NCBI RefSeq assembly: GCF_031085295.1
Contig: NZ_JAVFWO010000004.1
Coordinates: 496,001 to 560,000 of the forward strand
Reading direction: 5' to 3'
DNA: 64,000 nt
Origin: Microbacterium psychrotolerans
GTDB lineage: Bacteria > Actinomycetota > Actinomycetes > Actinomycetales > Microbacteriaceae
This document shows positions 8,417 through 17,724 of this stretch, piece by piece. Under the pieces are notes generated by a model that ran no database searches, was not told the origin of the DNA, and worked only from the letters and a program-made list of their open reading frames with translations. Position numbers and translations under genes: made by a program. Each line of letters starts with the position of its first letter. Position 1 is the first letter of the stretch.

Positions 8417-9802
8417 TCAGGCGCCGGCGAGGCGCTCCGCGAGGTAGGCGTGCAGGCCCTCGAGCGGCACGCGCTCCTGGCCCATCGTGTCGCGGTCGCG
8501 CACCGTGACGGCCCGGTCGTCGAGCGAGTCGAAGTCGACCGTGACGCAGAACGGCGTGCCGATCTCGTCCTGGCGACGGTAGCGGCGGCCGATCGCGCCC
8601 GCGTCGTCGAAGTCGATGTTCCACTCTCCGCGGAGGTCTTCAGCCACCTCGCGGGCGATCGGCGACAGCTGCTCGTTGCGCGACAGCGGCAGCACCGCGG
8701 CCTTGACGGGCGCGATGCGCGGGTCGAGCTTGAGCACCGTGCGGGTGTCGGTGCCGCCCTTCGCGTTCGGCGCCTCCTCCTCGTGGTACGCGTCGACGAG
8801 GAACGCCATCATGGCGCGCGTCAGACCGAACGAGGGCTCGATGACGTAGGGGATGTACTTCTCCCCCGACGCCTGGTCGAAGTACGACAGGCTCTGGCCC
8901 GACGCCTCGCTGTGGCTGCCGAGGTCGTAGTCGGTGCGGTTGGCGACGCCCATGAGCTCGCCCCACTCCTTGCCGGCGAAGCCGAAGCGGTATTCGACAT
9001 CGATCGTGCCGTCGGAGTAGTGCGCGCGATCCTCCTCGGGCACATCGAACCGGCGCATGTTGGCGGGGTCGATGCCGAGGTCGACGAACCAGTCCCAGCA
9101 GGCCTCGACCCAGTGGTCGAACCACTCCTGCGCGTCGGCGGGCGGCACGAAGTACTCGATCTCCATCTGCTCGAACTCGCGCGTGCGGAAGATGAAGTTG
9201 CCCGGCGTGATCTCGTTGCGGAACGCCTTGCCGACCTGGCCGATGCCGAACGGCGGCTTCTTCCGGCTCGCGGTGAGCACGTTCGCGAAGTTCACGAAGA
9301 TGCCCTGCGCCGTCTCGGGGCGCAGGTAGTACAGGCCGCTCTCGTCGTCGACGACGCCGAGGTAGGTCTTCACGAGACCCGAGAACGCCTTGGGCTCGGT
9401 GTACTGGCCCCGGGTGCCGCAGTTCGGGCAGGGCACGTCGGCGAGGCCGTTCTCGGCCTTGCGGCCCTTGCGGGCCTCGAACTCCTCGATGAGGTTGTCG
9501 GCACGGAACCGCTTGTGGCAGTGCAGGCACTCGACGAGCGGGTCGGTGAACGTCGCGACGTGACCGGATGCCTCCCACACGCGCTTGGGCAGGATGATCG
9601 ACGAGTCGAGGCCGACCATGTCGCCGCGGCCACGCACGAACGTCTGCCACCACTGACGGCGGATGTTCTCCTTGAGCTCGGTGCCGAGGGGACCGTAATC
9701 CCACGCCGACCGGGATCCGCCGTAGATCTCACCCGCCTGGAACACGAACCCGCGATGACGGGCGAGGGCGATGACTTTGTCGAGGCGAGACTGCTCGGCC
9801 AC
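8417..9802 (-). CDS. glyS: Glycine--tRNA ligase
   Basis: 461 residues from GTG 9802, the usual length of the bacterial alpha2-type (eukaryote-like) glycyl-tRNA synthetase, which charges tRNA-Gly in the cytoplasm. Class II motifs: motif 1/2 regions [24 protein letters not shown] and motif 3 [13 protein letters not shown]. Four Cys in CLHCHKRF and CPNCGTRG form the inserted zinc-like knuckle. The GTG was chosen because it starts the conserved [20 protein letters not shown] with GGAGCC upstream; the longer reading adds 20 unconserved residues. A -10 TAGAAT (9874-9869) lies on the stop codon of the preceding gene. Confidence 0.97.
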   Translation of the reverse strand: MAEQSRLDKVIALARHRGFVFQAGEIYGGSRSAWDYGPLGTELKENIRRQWWQTFVRGRGDMVGLDSSIILPKRVWEASGHVATFTDPLVECLHCHKRFRADNLIEEFEARKGRKAENGLADVPCPNCGTRGQYTEPKAFSGLVKTYLGVVDDESGLYYLRPETAQGIFVNFANVLTASRKKPPFGIGQVGKAFRNEITPGNFIFRTREFEQMEIEYFVPPADAQEWFDHWVEACWDWFVDLGIDPANMRRFDVPEEDRAHYSDGTIDVEYRFGFAGKEWGELMGVANRTDYDLGSHSEASGQSLSYFDQASGEKYIPYVIEPSFGLTRAMMAFLVDAYHEEEAPNAKGGTDTRTVLKLDPRIAPVKAAVLPLSRNEQLSPIAREVAEDLRGEWNIDFDDAGAIGRRYRRQDEIGTPFCVTVDFDSLDDRAVTVRDRDTMGQERVPLEGLHAYLAERLAGA

Positions 9803-9840
9803 GGTGGCTCCAATGGTCGGGAGGGGGATGCACGAGGGTG

Positions 9841-9874
9841 CGGATGCCACGGATCGCGGCATCCGTCGATTCTA
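9841..9874 (-). promoter_or_regulatory. glyS promoter -10 and leader hairpin
   Basis: TAGAAT (9874-9869) gives a leader of about 60 nt. The leader starts with an 8-bp hairpin, 9858-9865 pairing with 9841-9848, loop of 9. I do not see T-box features (no AGGGTGGNA-like core), so it is not called a T-box. Confidence 0.4.
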
Positions 9875-10903
9875 GTCGGCGTGCGGCACGGGGCCCGTCT
9901 CACCGTCCGCCCGCTCGAACGCACGGTCCCACTCCTGCAGCTCCTTGCGCCGGCCCATCAGCCCGTCGAGCGAGACCTGGAAGTGCAGTCCGCGTCGCGC
10001 GTTGACCTGCTTGATGTTCTCGATGAGCTCGGTCGAGAACGACGAGAGCGCGGTGCGCACCTCGCGGACGCGCTCGACCGGGTCGTCCCACAGGTCGGGA
10101 TGGGTCAGGATGTCGAGCAGATAGTCGCGGTCGAGGGCACCGGTCAGCTTGCGAAGGGTCTCGCCGTACTCCACCGCCGCCGTGGCGCGCTGGCCCTCCT
10201 CGCCCTTGCGGTCCAGGCGATCGAACAGCTCGGTGGTGTTCTGCGCGATGAGTCCGACCTGCGCGGCGACCTCCCCCGCCTGTGCGACGCCGGCCGCGCC
10301 GGCGCGCGCGTACTCGGCGGTCAGCGCCTGCAGGGTCTGCACGTGGGTGCGTACCGGCTCCGGCAGCGGGTGGCGGCCGACCGCCGGCCGGCTGCGTCGG
10401 CGGGCGCGGGAACGGGCGATGCCGAAGACGGCGCCGCCGGCGCCGACGAGCACCGCCAGGCCGATGGCGATGCCGAGGAACGGCCCGGCGTCGGTCGAGC
10501 CCGCGGGCGCATCCGGCGTCGCCGCGATCACTCCCTGGATCGTCTCGGTGAGCGCGGCGTCGACGTCGCCCGCCTGCCCCTCCGCCTGGTTGGCGATCCG
10601 CATCGCCTCGCCCTGCTCGAGCACGCGCGAGCCGGCGGAGAGGTCGTCGCCGACGGCCACGATGATCGTCTGGCACTCGGGATGGGCTGCGGCGAGCTGC
10701 GCCACGATCTCCGGACCGGATGCCTCGATCCCGGCGTTGTCGGAGAACACCGCGACGCCGATCGACTCGTCGCCGATCTGCACCTGGAGCTGGTCGTGCA
10801 GCGCCGCCGCATCCGGAACCTCGGCGGAGACGTACACCCCGTCCTCGCCGATGCCGTCGACGGCGTCGTCGACGTAGCCCTGCCCGTCCGTCGCCACGAT
10901 CAT
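9872..10903 (-). CDS. Single-pass membrane protein of unknown function, partner of the VWA lipoprotein
   Basis: 343 residues, not confidently assigned. Residues 1-130 are an acidic alpha/beta domain that loosely resembles the mycobacterial Rv1476-type (DUF6676) family; one membrane span at about 143-163 (FLGIAIGLAVLVGAGGAVFG) is followed by RARRRSRP, so the N-terminal domain should be outside and the C-terminal 175 residues inside. The inner part is helical and coiled-coil-like. Its start is 10 bp after the stop of the solute-binding/VWA lipoprotein gene; the two are probably co-expressed and act together at the membrane (inference). Confidence 0.7.
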   Translation of the reverse strand: MIVATDGQGYVDDAVDGIGEDGVYVSAEVPDAAALHDQLQVQIGDESIGVAVFSDNAGIEASGPEIVAQLAAAHPECQTIIVAVGDDLSAGSRVLEQGEAMRIANQAEGQAGDVDAALTETIQGVIAATPDAPAGSTDAGPFLGIAIGLAVLVGAGGAVFGIARSRARRRSRPAVGRHPLPEPVRTHVQTLQALTAEYARAGAAGVAQAGEVAAQVGLIAQNTTELFDRLDRKGEEGQRATAAVEYGETLRKLTGALDRDYLLDILTHPDLWDDPVERVREVRTALSSFSTELIENIKQVNARRGLHFQVSLDGLMGRRKELQEWDRAFERADGETGPVPHAD

Positions 10904-10913
10904 GCGGTCACGC

Positions 10914-12788
10914 CTAGAAGTTGTTGATCACGGAGGCGAACACGAGGTCGATCTTCGCGGCATCCGACGCGTCGAACCACTGTCCGCCCGTCGCCTCGGC
11001 GATGCGCTGCAGCGCGGCCGTGTCGGCGCCCTCGCCGTAGGCGATCGGGAAGATCCGCACGGGCGCCTCGTCGCCGCCTTCGCGCGCGGACGCCCCGATG
11101 CGGGCGACGAGGGAGTCGAGCGAGATCGACGAGTCGGTGTCCTGGCCGTCAGACAGCAGGACGATCGCGTTGATGCGCCCGGGCTCGGCGCGCGCGATCA
11201 TCTCGTCGTAGGCAGCGGCGATCGCGTCGTACAGCGGTGTGCCGTCGCGGTGGGCGAACCGCAGATCATCGAGCGAGGCATCTATCGATTCACGGTCGGA
11301 CGCGAGTGGCTCGACATCGCGCAGCACGACGATGTTCTTGCCCGCCTGCGATTCCACCCCCGTCGTGAACGCCCAGACCCCGACCTCGTCGGACGAGCGG
11401 AAGTGGCCCAGCGTGGACTGCGCCCCCTCGATCGCCCCGTCGAGCTTGGACCGGCCGTCGCCGATCGCCTCGTCCATCGAGCCCGAGATGTCGATGACCT
11501 CGAGCACCGACGAGGGCTTGCGGATCTGGGTCCACTGATCGATCGCCGCCGACACCACGTCGACGGCGGGCTTCGGGAGCGTCACCGCGGGGCCGGCCGG
11601 GTCGACGCCGTACTCGGTGGTGAACAGCTCGCCCAGGGGTGCGGCGGCATCCAGCGGGCGGAAGCCGTAGTCGGGCAGGATCTCCTGCGCCGCGTCGGTC
11701 TGCAGGAAGGCGGCGAAGGCGGCGCCCGCGGTGGCCTGCACGTCGGTCACCCAGTCCGCGCCGAGCACGGTGATCGGGTTGTCGGACCACATCGAGCCGC
11801 CCGACGGGTACACCGCGACGAGCTTCTCCTTCGGCGGCGTCAGCGTCTCGCCGGGCTGCACCGTGTGCGAGTCGGGGTTGCCCTGGTTGTAGTTGAGGAG
11901 CGAGGTCTCTTCGAGCGCCACGGCAGAGACGTAGCCCGAGCCGCCCGCGCCGTTCTGGGTCTCGTCGTAGAGCCTCGTCAGCACCTTGCCGGTGGTGTCG
12001 CCGTAGTGGATCACGCACTCCTCGAACACCCGCGAGAACTCGGCCGCGGCGGCGACGTCGGCCGCCGTCAGGTCGGACGTCTTGCCCGACGCCTCGTAGG
12101 ACTGCATCAGGATCGCCGAGAGCCCGGTGGTCGAGGTGTTCGGGTTGGTCTTCGAGATCTTGAACGAGCCCCACAGCGGCTTTCCGACGCTGGCCCAGCC
12201 CTGCGGGTCCTGGCACAGGGCCTCGAAGTCGGCGATGCCGATCTCGGTGTCCGGCCAGCCGAGCGCCTTGGCCATCGTCTCGGGCACTCCGAACACGACC
12301 GGCGTGTGCGTGAACGACTCGGGCTCGCCGACGAGCGACGGGGATGCCGCCGCCGCGACCCGATCGGTCCAGACGGTGGACGCGGGCGACCACATGGTGG
12401 GCCAGCGGCGCGCGTCGTCGTCGGGCCAGTCGCCGCCCGCCGTGAGGAAGCGGGTCGCATCGCCCGAGGAGACGTTGATGGGCCGCACTGTCGCGCACTC
12501 GTCGAGCTGCTCGTGCTGCGGCGACTCCTTGAACGCGTCGGCCAGCGCATCGAGCATGTTGACCTTCTCGGACGACGTGGCGACGACCACGCTCGTGCAG
12601 CCGTCGTCGGCGAAGTCGCCGTCGCCGAGCTCGCCGCCGTCCGGGGTCGAGCCGAAGCAGCCGGTGAGCGCCATGGCCACCGCGATCAGCGCCGCCGCGG
12701 TCCCCGTCGCGCGGGCGGCACGACGGCCGCTCGCGGTCGGCGTCGACGGAGCGGAAGGGGCGGACGGTCGCGGAAGGCGAGGGACCAT
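10914..12788 (-). CDS. Lipoprotein with solute-binding domain fused to a VWA domain
   Basis: 624 residues from ATG 12788, with a -10-like TACTCT (12800-12795) six nt upstream, so probably leaderless. The signal peptide ends in lipobox LTGC (near residue 41), which anchors it outside the membrane. Residues about 60-390 look like an extracellular type-II solute-binding protein; residues about 410-620 form a von Willebrand A domain with MIDAS sequence DISGSMD and later SDGQDTDSS. The two-domain form is known in actinobacteria but its ligand is not. It probably works with the membrane protein encoded just downstream. Confidence 0.88.
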   Translation of the reverse strand: MVPRLPRPSAPSAPSTPTASGRRAARATGTAAALIAVAMALTGCFGSTPDGGELGDGDFADDGCTSVVVATSSEKVNMLDALADAFKESPQHEQLDECATVRPINVSSGDATRFLTAGGDWPDDDARRWPTMWSPASTVWTDRVAAAASPSLVGEPESFTHTPVVFGVPETMAKALGWPDTEIGIADFEALCQDPQGWASVGKPLWGSFKISKTNPNTSTTGLSAILMQSYEASGKTSDLTAADVAAAAEFSRVFEECVIHYGDTTGKVLTRLYDETQNGAGGSGYVSAVALEETSLLNYNQGNPDSHTVQPGETLTPPKEKLVAVYPSGGSMWSDNPITVLGADWVTDVQATAGAAFAAFLQTDAAQEILPDYGFRPLDAAAPLGELFTTEYGVDPAGPAVTLPKPAVDVVSAAIDQWTQIRKPSSVLEVIDISGSMDEAIGDGRSKLDGAIEGAQSTLGHFRSSDEVGVWAFTTGVESQAGKNIVVLRDVEPLASDRESIDASLDDLRFAHRDGTPLYDAIAAAYDEMIARAEPGRINAIVLLSDGQDTDSSISLDSLVARIGASAREGGDEAPVRIFPIAYGEGADTAALQRIAEATGGQWFDASDAAKIDLVFASVINNF

Positions 12789-12841
12789 GGGTACAGAGTA
12801 AGTCCCCGGGCCGACGCGGTGCACGGCGGAGCGCACAGGCG

Positions 12842-14194
12842 CTAGACCGCGCGCAGCGCCTCGCGCCCGACCTCGGCGATCGAGGTGTGCCCCGACAGCC
12901 CCAGCGTGATGTCGAGTTCGGCGAGGACGTTGCGCGTCACCTCGCGCACGCCCGCCTCCCCGGCGAGCCCGAGGCCGTACGCGTACGGCCGCCCGATGGC
13001 GACGGCGGTCGCGCCGAGGGCCAGCGCGATGAAGACGTCCGAGCCCTGCCGCACGCCCGAGTCGAAGACGATCGGCGCGCGGGCCGCCACCCGCTCGGCG
13101 ATGGCCGGCAGCGCGTCGAGCGTCGGCACGGACTGGTCGATCTGCCGACCGCCGTGGTTCGAGATCCAGATGCCGTCCATGCCCGCATCGAGGGCGCGGA
13201 TCGCGTCGTCGGGGTGCACGACGCCCTTCAGGATGACGGGCAGCGACGTCCACTGCCGCACCTTGGCGAGGTCGTCCCACGTGAGCGCGGGCGTCGAGAA
13301 CACGTCGAGGAAGGTCTCGACCGCGGCGCGCGGCAGCGGTGAGCGGAGGTTCTCCCGCACGCTCTTCGAGCCCGTCAGTGCGGCGCCCCTACGGGCGATG
13401 CCCACGCCGGCGGCGACCGCCCGGGGTGTCAGCCGCACCGGCGGCGCAACCTCGGCCGCGGCATCCGATCCCGCGGTCGACGACACCGCCGCCGCACGCG
13501 ACCGCTCGCGTACGAGCTGCTGGAAGACCGGGTCGCTCGTGTACTGCGCGATACCCATGGCGCGGGTGAACGGCAGATACGCGAGGTCGAGATCCCGGGT
13601 GCGCCAGCCGAGCAGGTGGGTGTCGAGCGTGACCACGATCGCTTCGCAGCCGGATGCCTCGGCCCGCCGCAGCAGCGATGCGTTCAGCTCGTCGGAGGCC
13701 GACCAGTAGAGCTGGAACAGCCGCGATCCGCTCGGCGCGCTGTCCCGCACCTCTTCCATGGGCACGGACGCCTGGTTCGAGAGCGTGTACGGGACGCCGA
13801 GGGATGCCGCGGCCCGCGCGACGGCGAGGTCGGCGTCGGGGTGCGCCATCTCCATCACGCCGAGCGGGGCGAGCAGGAGCGGCGTCGGGCGGCGCACGCC
13901 CAGGAAGTCGATGGACAGGTCGCGCGACGACACATCGCGCAGGGGCCGCGGCCACACCTGCCAGCGTCCGAACGCGGCGCGGTTGGCGGCCAGCGTACGC
14001 TCGGCGCCGGCTCCCCCGGCGATGTAGGCGAAGGCCTCGGCGCTGAGCGCCTTGCGTGCGGCCCTCTCGAGCGCCTCGACGTCGACGGGGACGCGGGGGC
14101 GGGTGCCGCCGATGCCGGCTCGGTAGATGTCGGACTGGGTCCGGCGCGAGATGCCGCGCGATGCCGCGGGGTCTTCGGGAGCGACGATGCTCAT
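12842..14194 (-). CDS. FMN-dependent alpha-hydroxy-acid oxidase / lactate 2-monooxygenase-like
   Basis: 450 residues. FMN-dependent alpha-hydroxy-acid dehydrogenase family, which oxidises L-2-hydroxy acids such as lactate. Visible motifs: LLLAPLGVMEMAHPDADLA, FQLYW, substrate/flavin residues in VILKGVVHPDDA, active-site His-Arg in WISNHGGRQ, and FDSGVRQGSDVFIALALGA. A low-complexity insertion around residues 225-285, where lactate monooxygenases have an extra loop, supports the monooxygenase subgroup over simple dehydrogenases. TAGGCT lies 6 nt before the ATG (leaderless). Confidence 0.88.
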   Translation of the reverse strand: MSIVAPEDPAASRGISRRTQSDIYRAGIGGTRPRVPVDVEALERAARKALSAEAFAYIAGGAGAERTLAANRAAFGRWQVWPRPLRDVSSRDLSIDFLGVRRPTPLLLAPLGVMEMAHPDADLAVARAAASLGVPYTLSNQASVPMEEVRDSAPSGSRLFQLYWSASDELNASLLRRAEASGCEAIVVTLDTHLLGWRTRDLDLAYLPFTRAMGIAQYTSDPVFQQLVRERSRAAAVSSTAGSDAAAEVAPPVRLTPRAVAAGVGIARRGAALTGSKSVRENLRSPLPRAAVETFLDVFSTPALTWDDLAKVRQWTSLPVILKGVVHPDDAIRALDAGMDGIWISNHGGRQIDQSVPTLDALPAIAERVAARAPIVFDSGVRQGSDVFIALALGATAVAIGRPYAYGLGLAGEAGVREVTRNVLAELDITLGLSGHTSIAEVGREALRAV

Positions 14195-14220
14195 GCGGTC
14201 AGCCTACGCAGGCGCGGACT

Positions 14221-15144
14221 TCAGCCTGCGAAGCCGCACCAGCCGGCGACCCACGTGAGGATGCGGCCCCGCAGCTCGTCGCCGACGAAGAGCTCGAACT
14301 CGCCGGGCTCGCCCTCGAGCTCGATCCGGACGTCGAAGATGGTGCCGCGTTTGTCCTCCTGCACGGCGTGGGGGTCGCAGCGGAACGGCACGAGCGGGAC
14401 CTCCACCACCACGGGCTCCGCCTCCGCCGCTGACACGTCGATGTCGAGGTGGAACACCTCGTCCTCCGCGGGCGCACCGGCGAAGTCCAGCAGATTCGTG
14501 CGCTCCAGCCCGACGACGGTGCCCGCGCCGGCGCCGGTGGGAGTGACCGTCAGCTCGAGGGTCGCGGGCTCGCCGGGAGCCGACGGCTGGAAGTCCGTGA
14601 AGGCCAGCGTCGCAGCATCCGCCATCCGCTCCTGCAGGCACTCGCGGGAGTGCAGCGGCGCGAGGAAGCCCAGCGTGTCGGGAGCGGGTGCCGTCACCTC
14701 GGCTGACTCGGACTCGCCCACGAGCTCGAGCACCGCCTCGGAATCGCCCTTATCCGGCGCCGAGCAGGCCACCGGCGGCAGCTGCACCCGGATGTCGACG
14801 GAGCCTCGGGCCGGGATCGTGCTCACCCGGTCGGGCACTACACGCGTCGCCGGGCCGTGGAGCCGCGGGTCCTCGACGCGCACCTCCCCCACTGTGATGG
14901 CGGTGTCGGACCCGTTGATCACGCGCAGCTGCGCCTGCCTCGGCGCCACGTCGGCACGCAGCTGCGCGAGCTCGACGGTCACCCCGGCCGGCAGGGTGGG
15001 AACGGGCGCCGCGCTGGGCGCGGCAGTCGGCGAGGGCGAGCATCCGACGAGCCCCAGCACGACGGCGATGGCGGCCGCCGCGATCCCGGGCCATGCCCGC
15101 GACCGCGCGGGAGCGCGGGAACGGTGACCGAGCGACGTCCGCAC
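14221..15144 (-). CDS. Secreted lipoprotein of unknown function
   Basis: 307 residues from GTG 15144. The N-terminal Arg-rich signal (ending VVLGLVGCS) has a lipobox Cys near residue 35. The mature part is Ala/Pro-rich at first, then two beta-rich segments (about residues 55-140 and 150-290) with four further Cys (VACSA, RECLQ, FRCDP, GWCGF) that could make disulfides. I do not recognise the family. The start is 5 nt after the stop of the MenC/NSAR-type gene; an in-frame extension into that gene is not supported. Confidence 0.72.
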   Translation of the reverse strand: MRTSLGHRSRAPARSRAWPGIAAAAIAVVLGLVGCSPSPTAAPSAAPVPTLPAGVTVELAQLRADVAPRQAQLRVINGSDTAITVGEVRVEDPRLHGPATRVVPDRVSTIPARGSVDIRVQLPPVACSAPDKGDSEAVLELVGESESAEVTAPAPDTLGFLAPLHSRECLQERMADAATLAFTDFQPSAPGEPATLELTVTPTGAGAGTVVGLERTNLLDFAGAPAEDEVFHLDIDVSAAEAEPVVVEVPLVPFRCDPHAVQEDKRGTIFDVRIELEGEPGEFELFVGDELRGRILTWVAGWCGFAG

Positions 15145-15149
15145 GAGAC

Positions 15150-16283
15150 CTACCGCGTGAGCGTCTCGCGCGCGACGGTGAAGTCGTCGAGCGCGACCTT
15201 GTCGATCTCGACGCCGAGGCCGTGCCCCGTGGGTACGCGCACGTGGCCCTCCTCGAGCACTGCCGGCTCGGTCACGATGTCCCGGGTGTAGAACCGGCTC
15301 GACGCCGACACGTCGCCGGGCAGCGTGAAGCCCGGCAGGGCGGCGAGCGCGGCGTTCGCCGCGCGGCCGATGCCGGTCTCGAGCATGCCGCCGCACCACA
15401 CCGGCACGCCCGCGGCGAGGCAGCGGTCGTGGATGCGCACCGCTTCCAGGTACCCGCCGACGCGCCCGGCCTTGATGTTGACGACGGATGCCGAGCCCAG
15501 CGCGAGCGCATCGGCAGCCGCCTTGTCCGAGACGATGGACTCGTCGAGGCACACCGGGGTGCGCAGCCGCCGGGCGAGTGTCGCGTGATCGACGAGGTCG
15601 TCCTCCTGCAACGGCTGCTCGATCAGCAGCAGGTCGAAGCGGTCGAGCTCGGCCAGGGTGTCGGCATCAGCCAGCGTGTAGGCCGAGTTCGCATCGACCT
15701 GCAGCGGGATCGTGCCGAAGGCGTCGCGCACCGCGGCTGTGTCGCCGACGTCGCGGCCGGGCTTGATCTTGATCTTGATCCGGACGTAGCCCTCGTCGAG
15801 GTAGCCGCGCACGGTGTCGACGAGCGCCGCGGGGTCGCGCTGGATGCCGACGGACACCCCGCTGGGCACGCGGTCGCGCACAGCGCCGACGTACTCGCCG
15901 AAGCTGCGCCCCTCGGCTCGCAGCGCGGCGTCGAGCACCGCGAGCTCGAGCCCGGCCTTCGCCATGCGGTGGCCCTTGAAGGGCTCGAGAGCACCCGCGA
16001 CCTCCTCGGGCGCCACACTGCCCCGATCGAGCAGGGACGGCACGAGGAAGCGGAGCGCGACATCCCACGCCCCCTGCGTGTACTCGCTGGAGTACAGCGG
16101 GTCGGCCTGCGTGACGATCTCACCCCAGCCGTCGCCGTCGCCGGTCAGCGCGCGGACCAGGATGACCTCTCGCACGGTCTCGGTGCCGAACGACGTCGTG
16201 AACGGTGAGACGAGGGGCAGGTGCAGCACCCGCAGCTCGAATCCTTCGAGGGCGACGGATGCCGCCGGCCGGGCTATGGGCAT
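15150..16283 (-). CDS. menC: o-Succinylbenzoate synthase / N-acylamino acid racemase family (enolase superfamily)
   Basis: 377 residues. Enolase-superfamily enzyme of the MenC/NSAR branch. Visible: general-base Lys pair in RIKIKIKPG, metal ligands in DANSAY, IEQPL and LDESI, second base in NIKAGRVGG, and WCGGMLETGIGR. MenC makes o-succinylbenzoate for menaquinone; NSAR racemises N-succinyl amino acids, and many proteins do both. No other men genes are nearby, so the physiological role is open. TACGCT 6 nt before the ATG suggests a leaderless mRNA. Confidence 0.85.
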   Translation of the reverse strand: MPIARPAASVALEGFELRVLHLPLVSPFTTSFGTETVREVILVRALTGDGDGWGEIVTQADPLYSSEYTQGAWDVALRFLVPSLLDRGSVAPEEVAGALEPFKGHRMAKAGLELAVLDAALRAEGRSFGEYVGAVRDRVPSGVSVGIQRDPAALVDTVRGYLDEGYVRIKIKIKPGRDVGDTAAVRDAFGTIPLQVDANSAYTLADADTLAELDRFDLLLIEQPLQEDDLVDHATLARRLRTPVCLDESIVSDKAAADALALGSASVVNIKAGRVGGYLEAVRIHDRCLAAGVPVWCGGMLETGIGRAANAALAALPGFTLPGDVSASSRFYTRDIVTEPAVLEEGHVRVPTGHGLGVEIDKVALDDFTVARETLTR

Positions 16284-16321
16284 GCGCTCAGCGTACGCCC
16301 GGCGCGTCGGTCGGGCGGGCG

Positions 16322-16483
16322 TCAGTGCGCGAAGCGCGCGGAGACGTCGCGCCGCACCGGGATGTACGTCGACCGTGCGACGCGGGGCCGTCGGCGGCGG
16401 GGCTCCTTGGGTGCGGTGCGGCCTCCGCTGGGCCGCGGCCCGCTGCTCAGGGCGATGATCAGGGTCTCGATGTGCTCACGCAT
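16322..16483 (-). CDS. Small basic protein (53 aa), unknown
   Basis: A 53-residue frame with a strong SD (GAGGAGA, 5 nt before ATG 16483). The N-terminus MREHIETLIIALSSG could be a short helix; the rest is very Arg/Pro-rich (RRRRPRVARS). No family recognised. The frame is long for its GC-rich surroundings but short enough to be chance; the SD is the main support. Confidence 0.45.
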   Translation of the reverse strand: MREHIETLIIALSSGPRPSGGRTAPKEPRRRRPRVARSTYIPVRRDVSARFAH

Positions 16484-16580
16484 GGCTTCTCCTCGTTCCC
16501 AGGAGAAGAGGCCCATCCGACGGTGCTGATACGTCACGCGTACCGCGTCCATGTCGCCACGGTACGAGGGGGTTCCGACG

Positions 16581-16650
16581 TCGGGAATCGCGAAAGGGTG
16601 TCTTTCCGCGCGGGCGAGCGTGCGGCGATCTACCCTTTCGCGATTCCCGA
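16581..16650. repeat. 19-bp perfect inverted repeat with 32-nt loop
   Basis: Arms 16581-16599 and 16632-16650 are exactly complementary (19 bp). The second arm starts 3 bp after the cyclase stop, so on the minus strand it can act as a terminator. The loop (16600-16631) is unusually long for one. Nothing else is seen in the space 16484-16653. Confidence 0.65.
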
Positions 16651-16653
16651 GCG

Positions 16654-17571
16654 TCAGGCGGGGATCTCGGCGAACGCGCGCACCGGGAACGTGCCGAATC
16701 CTTCGACGGCGGGCGGAGCGGCCGTGAAGCGCGCGCCGCGCGGGGGCAGTTCGCCGAGGTTCGCGAGGTGCTCGACGACGTGCACGCCGGCGCCGAGCAG
16801 CAGGCTGTGCGCCGGCCGCTCACCCCCCGACTCGGTGTCGTCGATGTTGAGCGAGTCGATGCCCACCAGCACCGCACCGGCGTCGATGAGCCACTGCGCG
16901 GCCTCGCCCGTCAAGAAGGGCGCGCCGACGCCGTACTCCGGCCGGCCGAACCAGCGGTCCCATCCGGTGTGCAGCAGCACGGCGGCGCCACGCACGTCGC
17001 GATCGGCGAGCGTGGCCGAGCGGATGCCGCGCCGCGAGGCGTCCCACGCATCCTCGAGGTGGAAGACCTCCGCGCGCAGACCCACGAGCGACGACAGGTC
17101 GAGTCCCGCCAGGTCGCGACCGTCGGCGTACCGGTGGAACGGGGAGTCGAGGTAGGTGCCGGTGTTGCCGATCATGTGGATGACGTCCATCGCGAACTCG
17201 GTACCGGGCGCGTAGCGGGCGCGCGAGTCCTCGCGGGTGAGGTGCGGCGTGATCGTCGGCGCCGGCAGACCCGGATAGGTCACCAGCCCGGCGCGGATCG
17301 GGTGGCTGAGGTCGACGACGCGCCGGGCGGAGGTGGCGGCATCCACCGCCTCCACGCCGCGGCTGCCACGATGCGGTTCCTCGACCACGCGCAGTCCGCG
17401 GAGCGAGACCTCGTCCACGAGCGCGAGCCCGAGATGCGCGACCAGGAGGCGCGCGATCTGGTCCTCCGTGGCGTCGGCGGTGGGCAGGTCGAGCCGGAAC
17501 CCCGTGCCGGCGAGGCCGCCGCCGTTGGCGAAGCTGATGTCGAAGTCGAAGTGGGCGCGATACTCGGGCAT
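16654..17571 (-). CDS. Cyclase-family (kynurenine-formamidase-like) metal hydrolase with N-terminal extra domain
   Basis: 305 residues from ATG 17571 (TAGGCT 7 nt upstream). Residues about 90-300 are the cyclase/formamidase fold: VDLSHPIRAGLVTYPG and a metal motif region GNTGTYLDSPFHRY, where the family norm is HxGTHxDxPxH; the first His is Asn and the second Tyr. Residues 1-85 (with FANGGGLAGTGFRLDLP) are an added domain that I do not recognise. Metal binding may be altered, so catalysis is not certain. It stands alone, divergent from an SDR. Confidence 0.82.
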   Translation of the reverse strand: MPEYRAHFDFDISFANGGGLAGTGFRLDLPTADATEDQIARLLVAHLGLALVDEVSLRGLRVVEEPHRGSRGVEAVDAATSARRVVDLSHPIRAGLVTYPGLPAPTITPHLTREDSRARYAPGTEFAMDVIHMIGNTGTYLDSPFHRYADGRDLAGLDLSSLVGLRAEVFHLEDAWDASRRGIRSATLADRDVRGAAVLLHTGWDRWFGRPEYGVGAPFLTGEAAQWLIDAGAVLVGIDSLNIDDTESGGERPAHSLLLGAGVHVVEHLANLGELPPRGARFTAAPPAVEGFGTFPVRAFAEIPA

Positions 17572-17724
17572 GCGAGCGAGCCTATGGCCGCGGCATCCGG
17601 CGGCCGCCGCCCGGGACCGCCATCGTCCGTCGGATTCCGGCCGAACCGGCAGGTGCTCTAGCGGGGCCGCTCTGGGCATGCAACCCCGTGCCCGCGGCGG
17701 CGCGCTCCTCGTAGCGTCGGGCAC

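Noticed and set aside
9803..9874. T-box riboswitch before glyS
   Set aside because: The leader is only about 60 nt with one small hairpin and no T-box core sequence.
8285..10927. 880-aa plus-strand open frame opposite glyS and the membrane protein
   Set aside because: Antisense shadow in GC-rich DNA: Arg/Val/Asp-rich, no domains, and glycyl-tRNA synthetase is certain on the other strand.
10902..12845. 647-aa plus-strand open frame
   Set aside because: Antisense shadow of the solute-binding/VWA gene; the composition is typical of reverse-complement reading.
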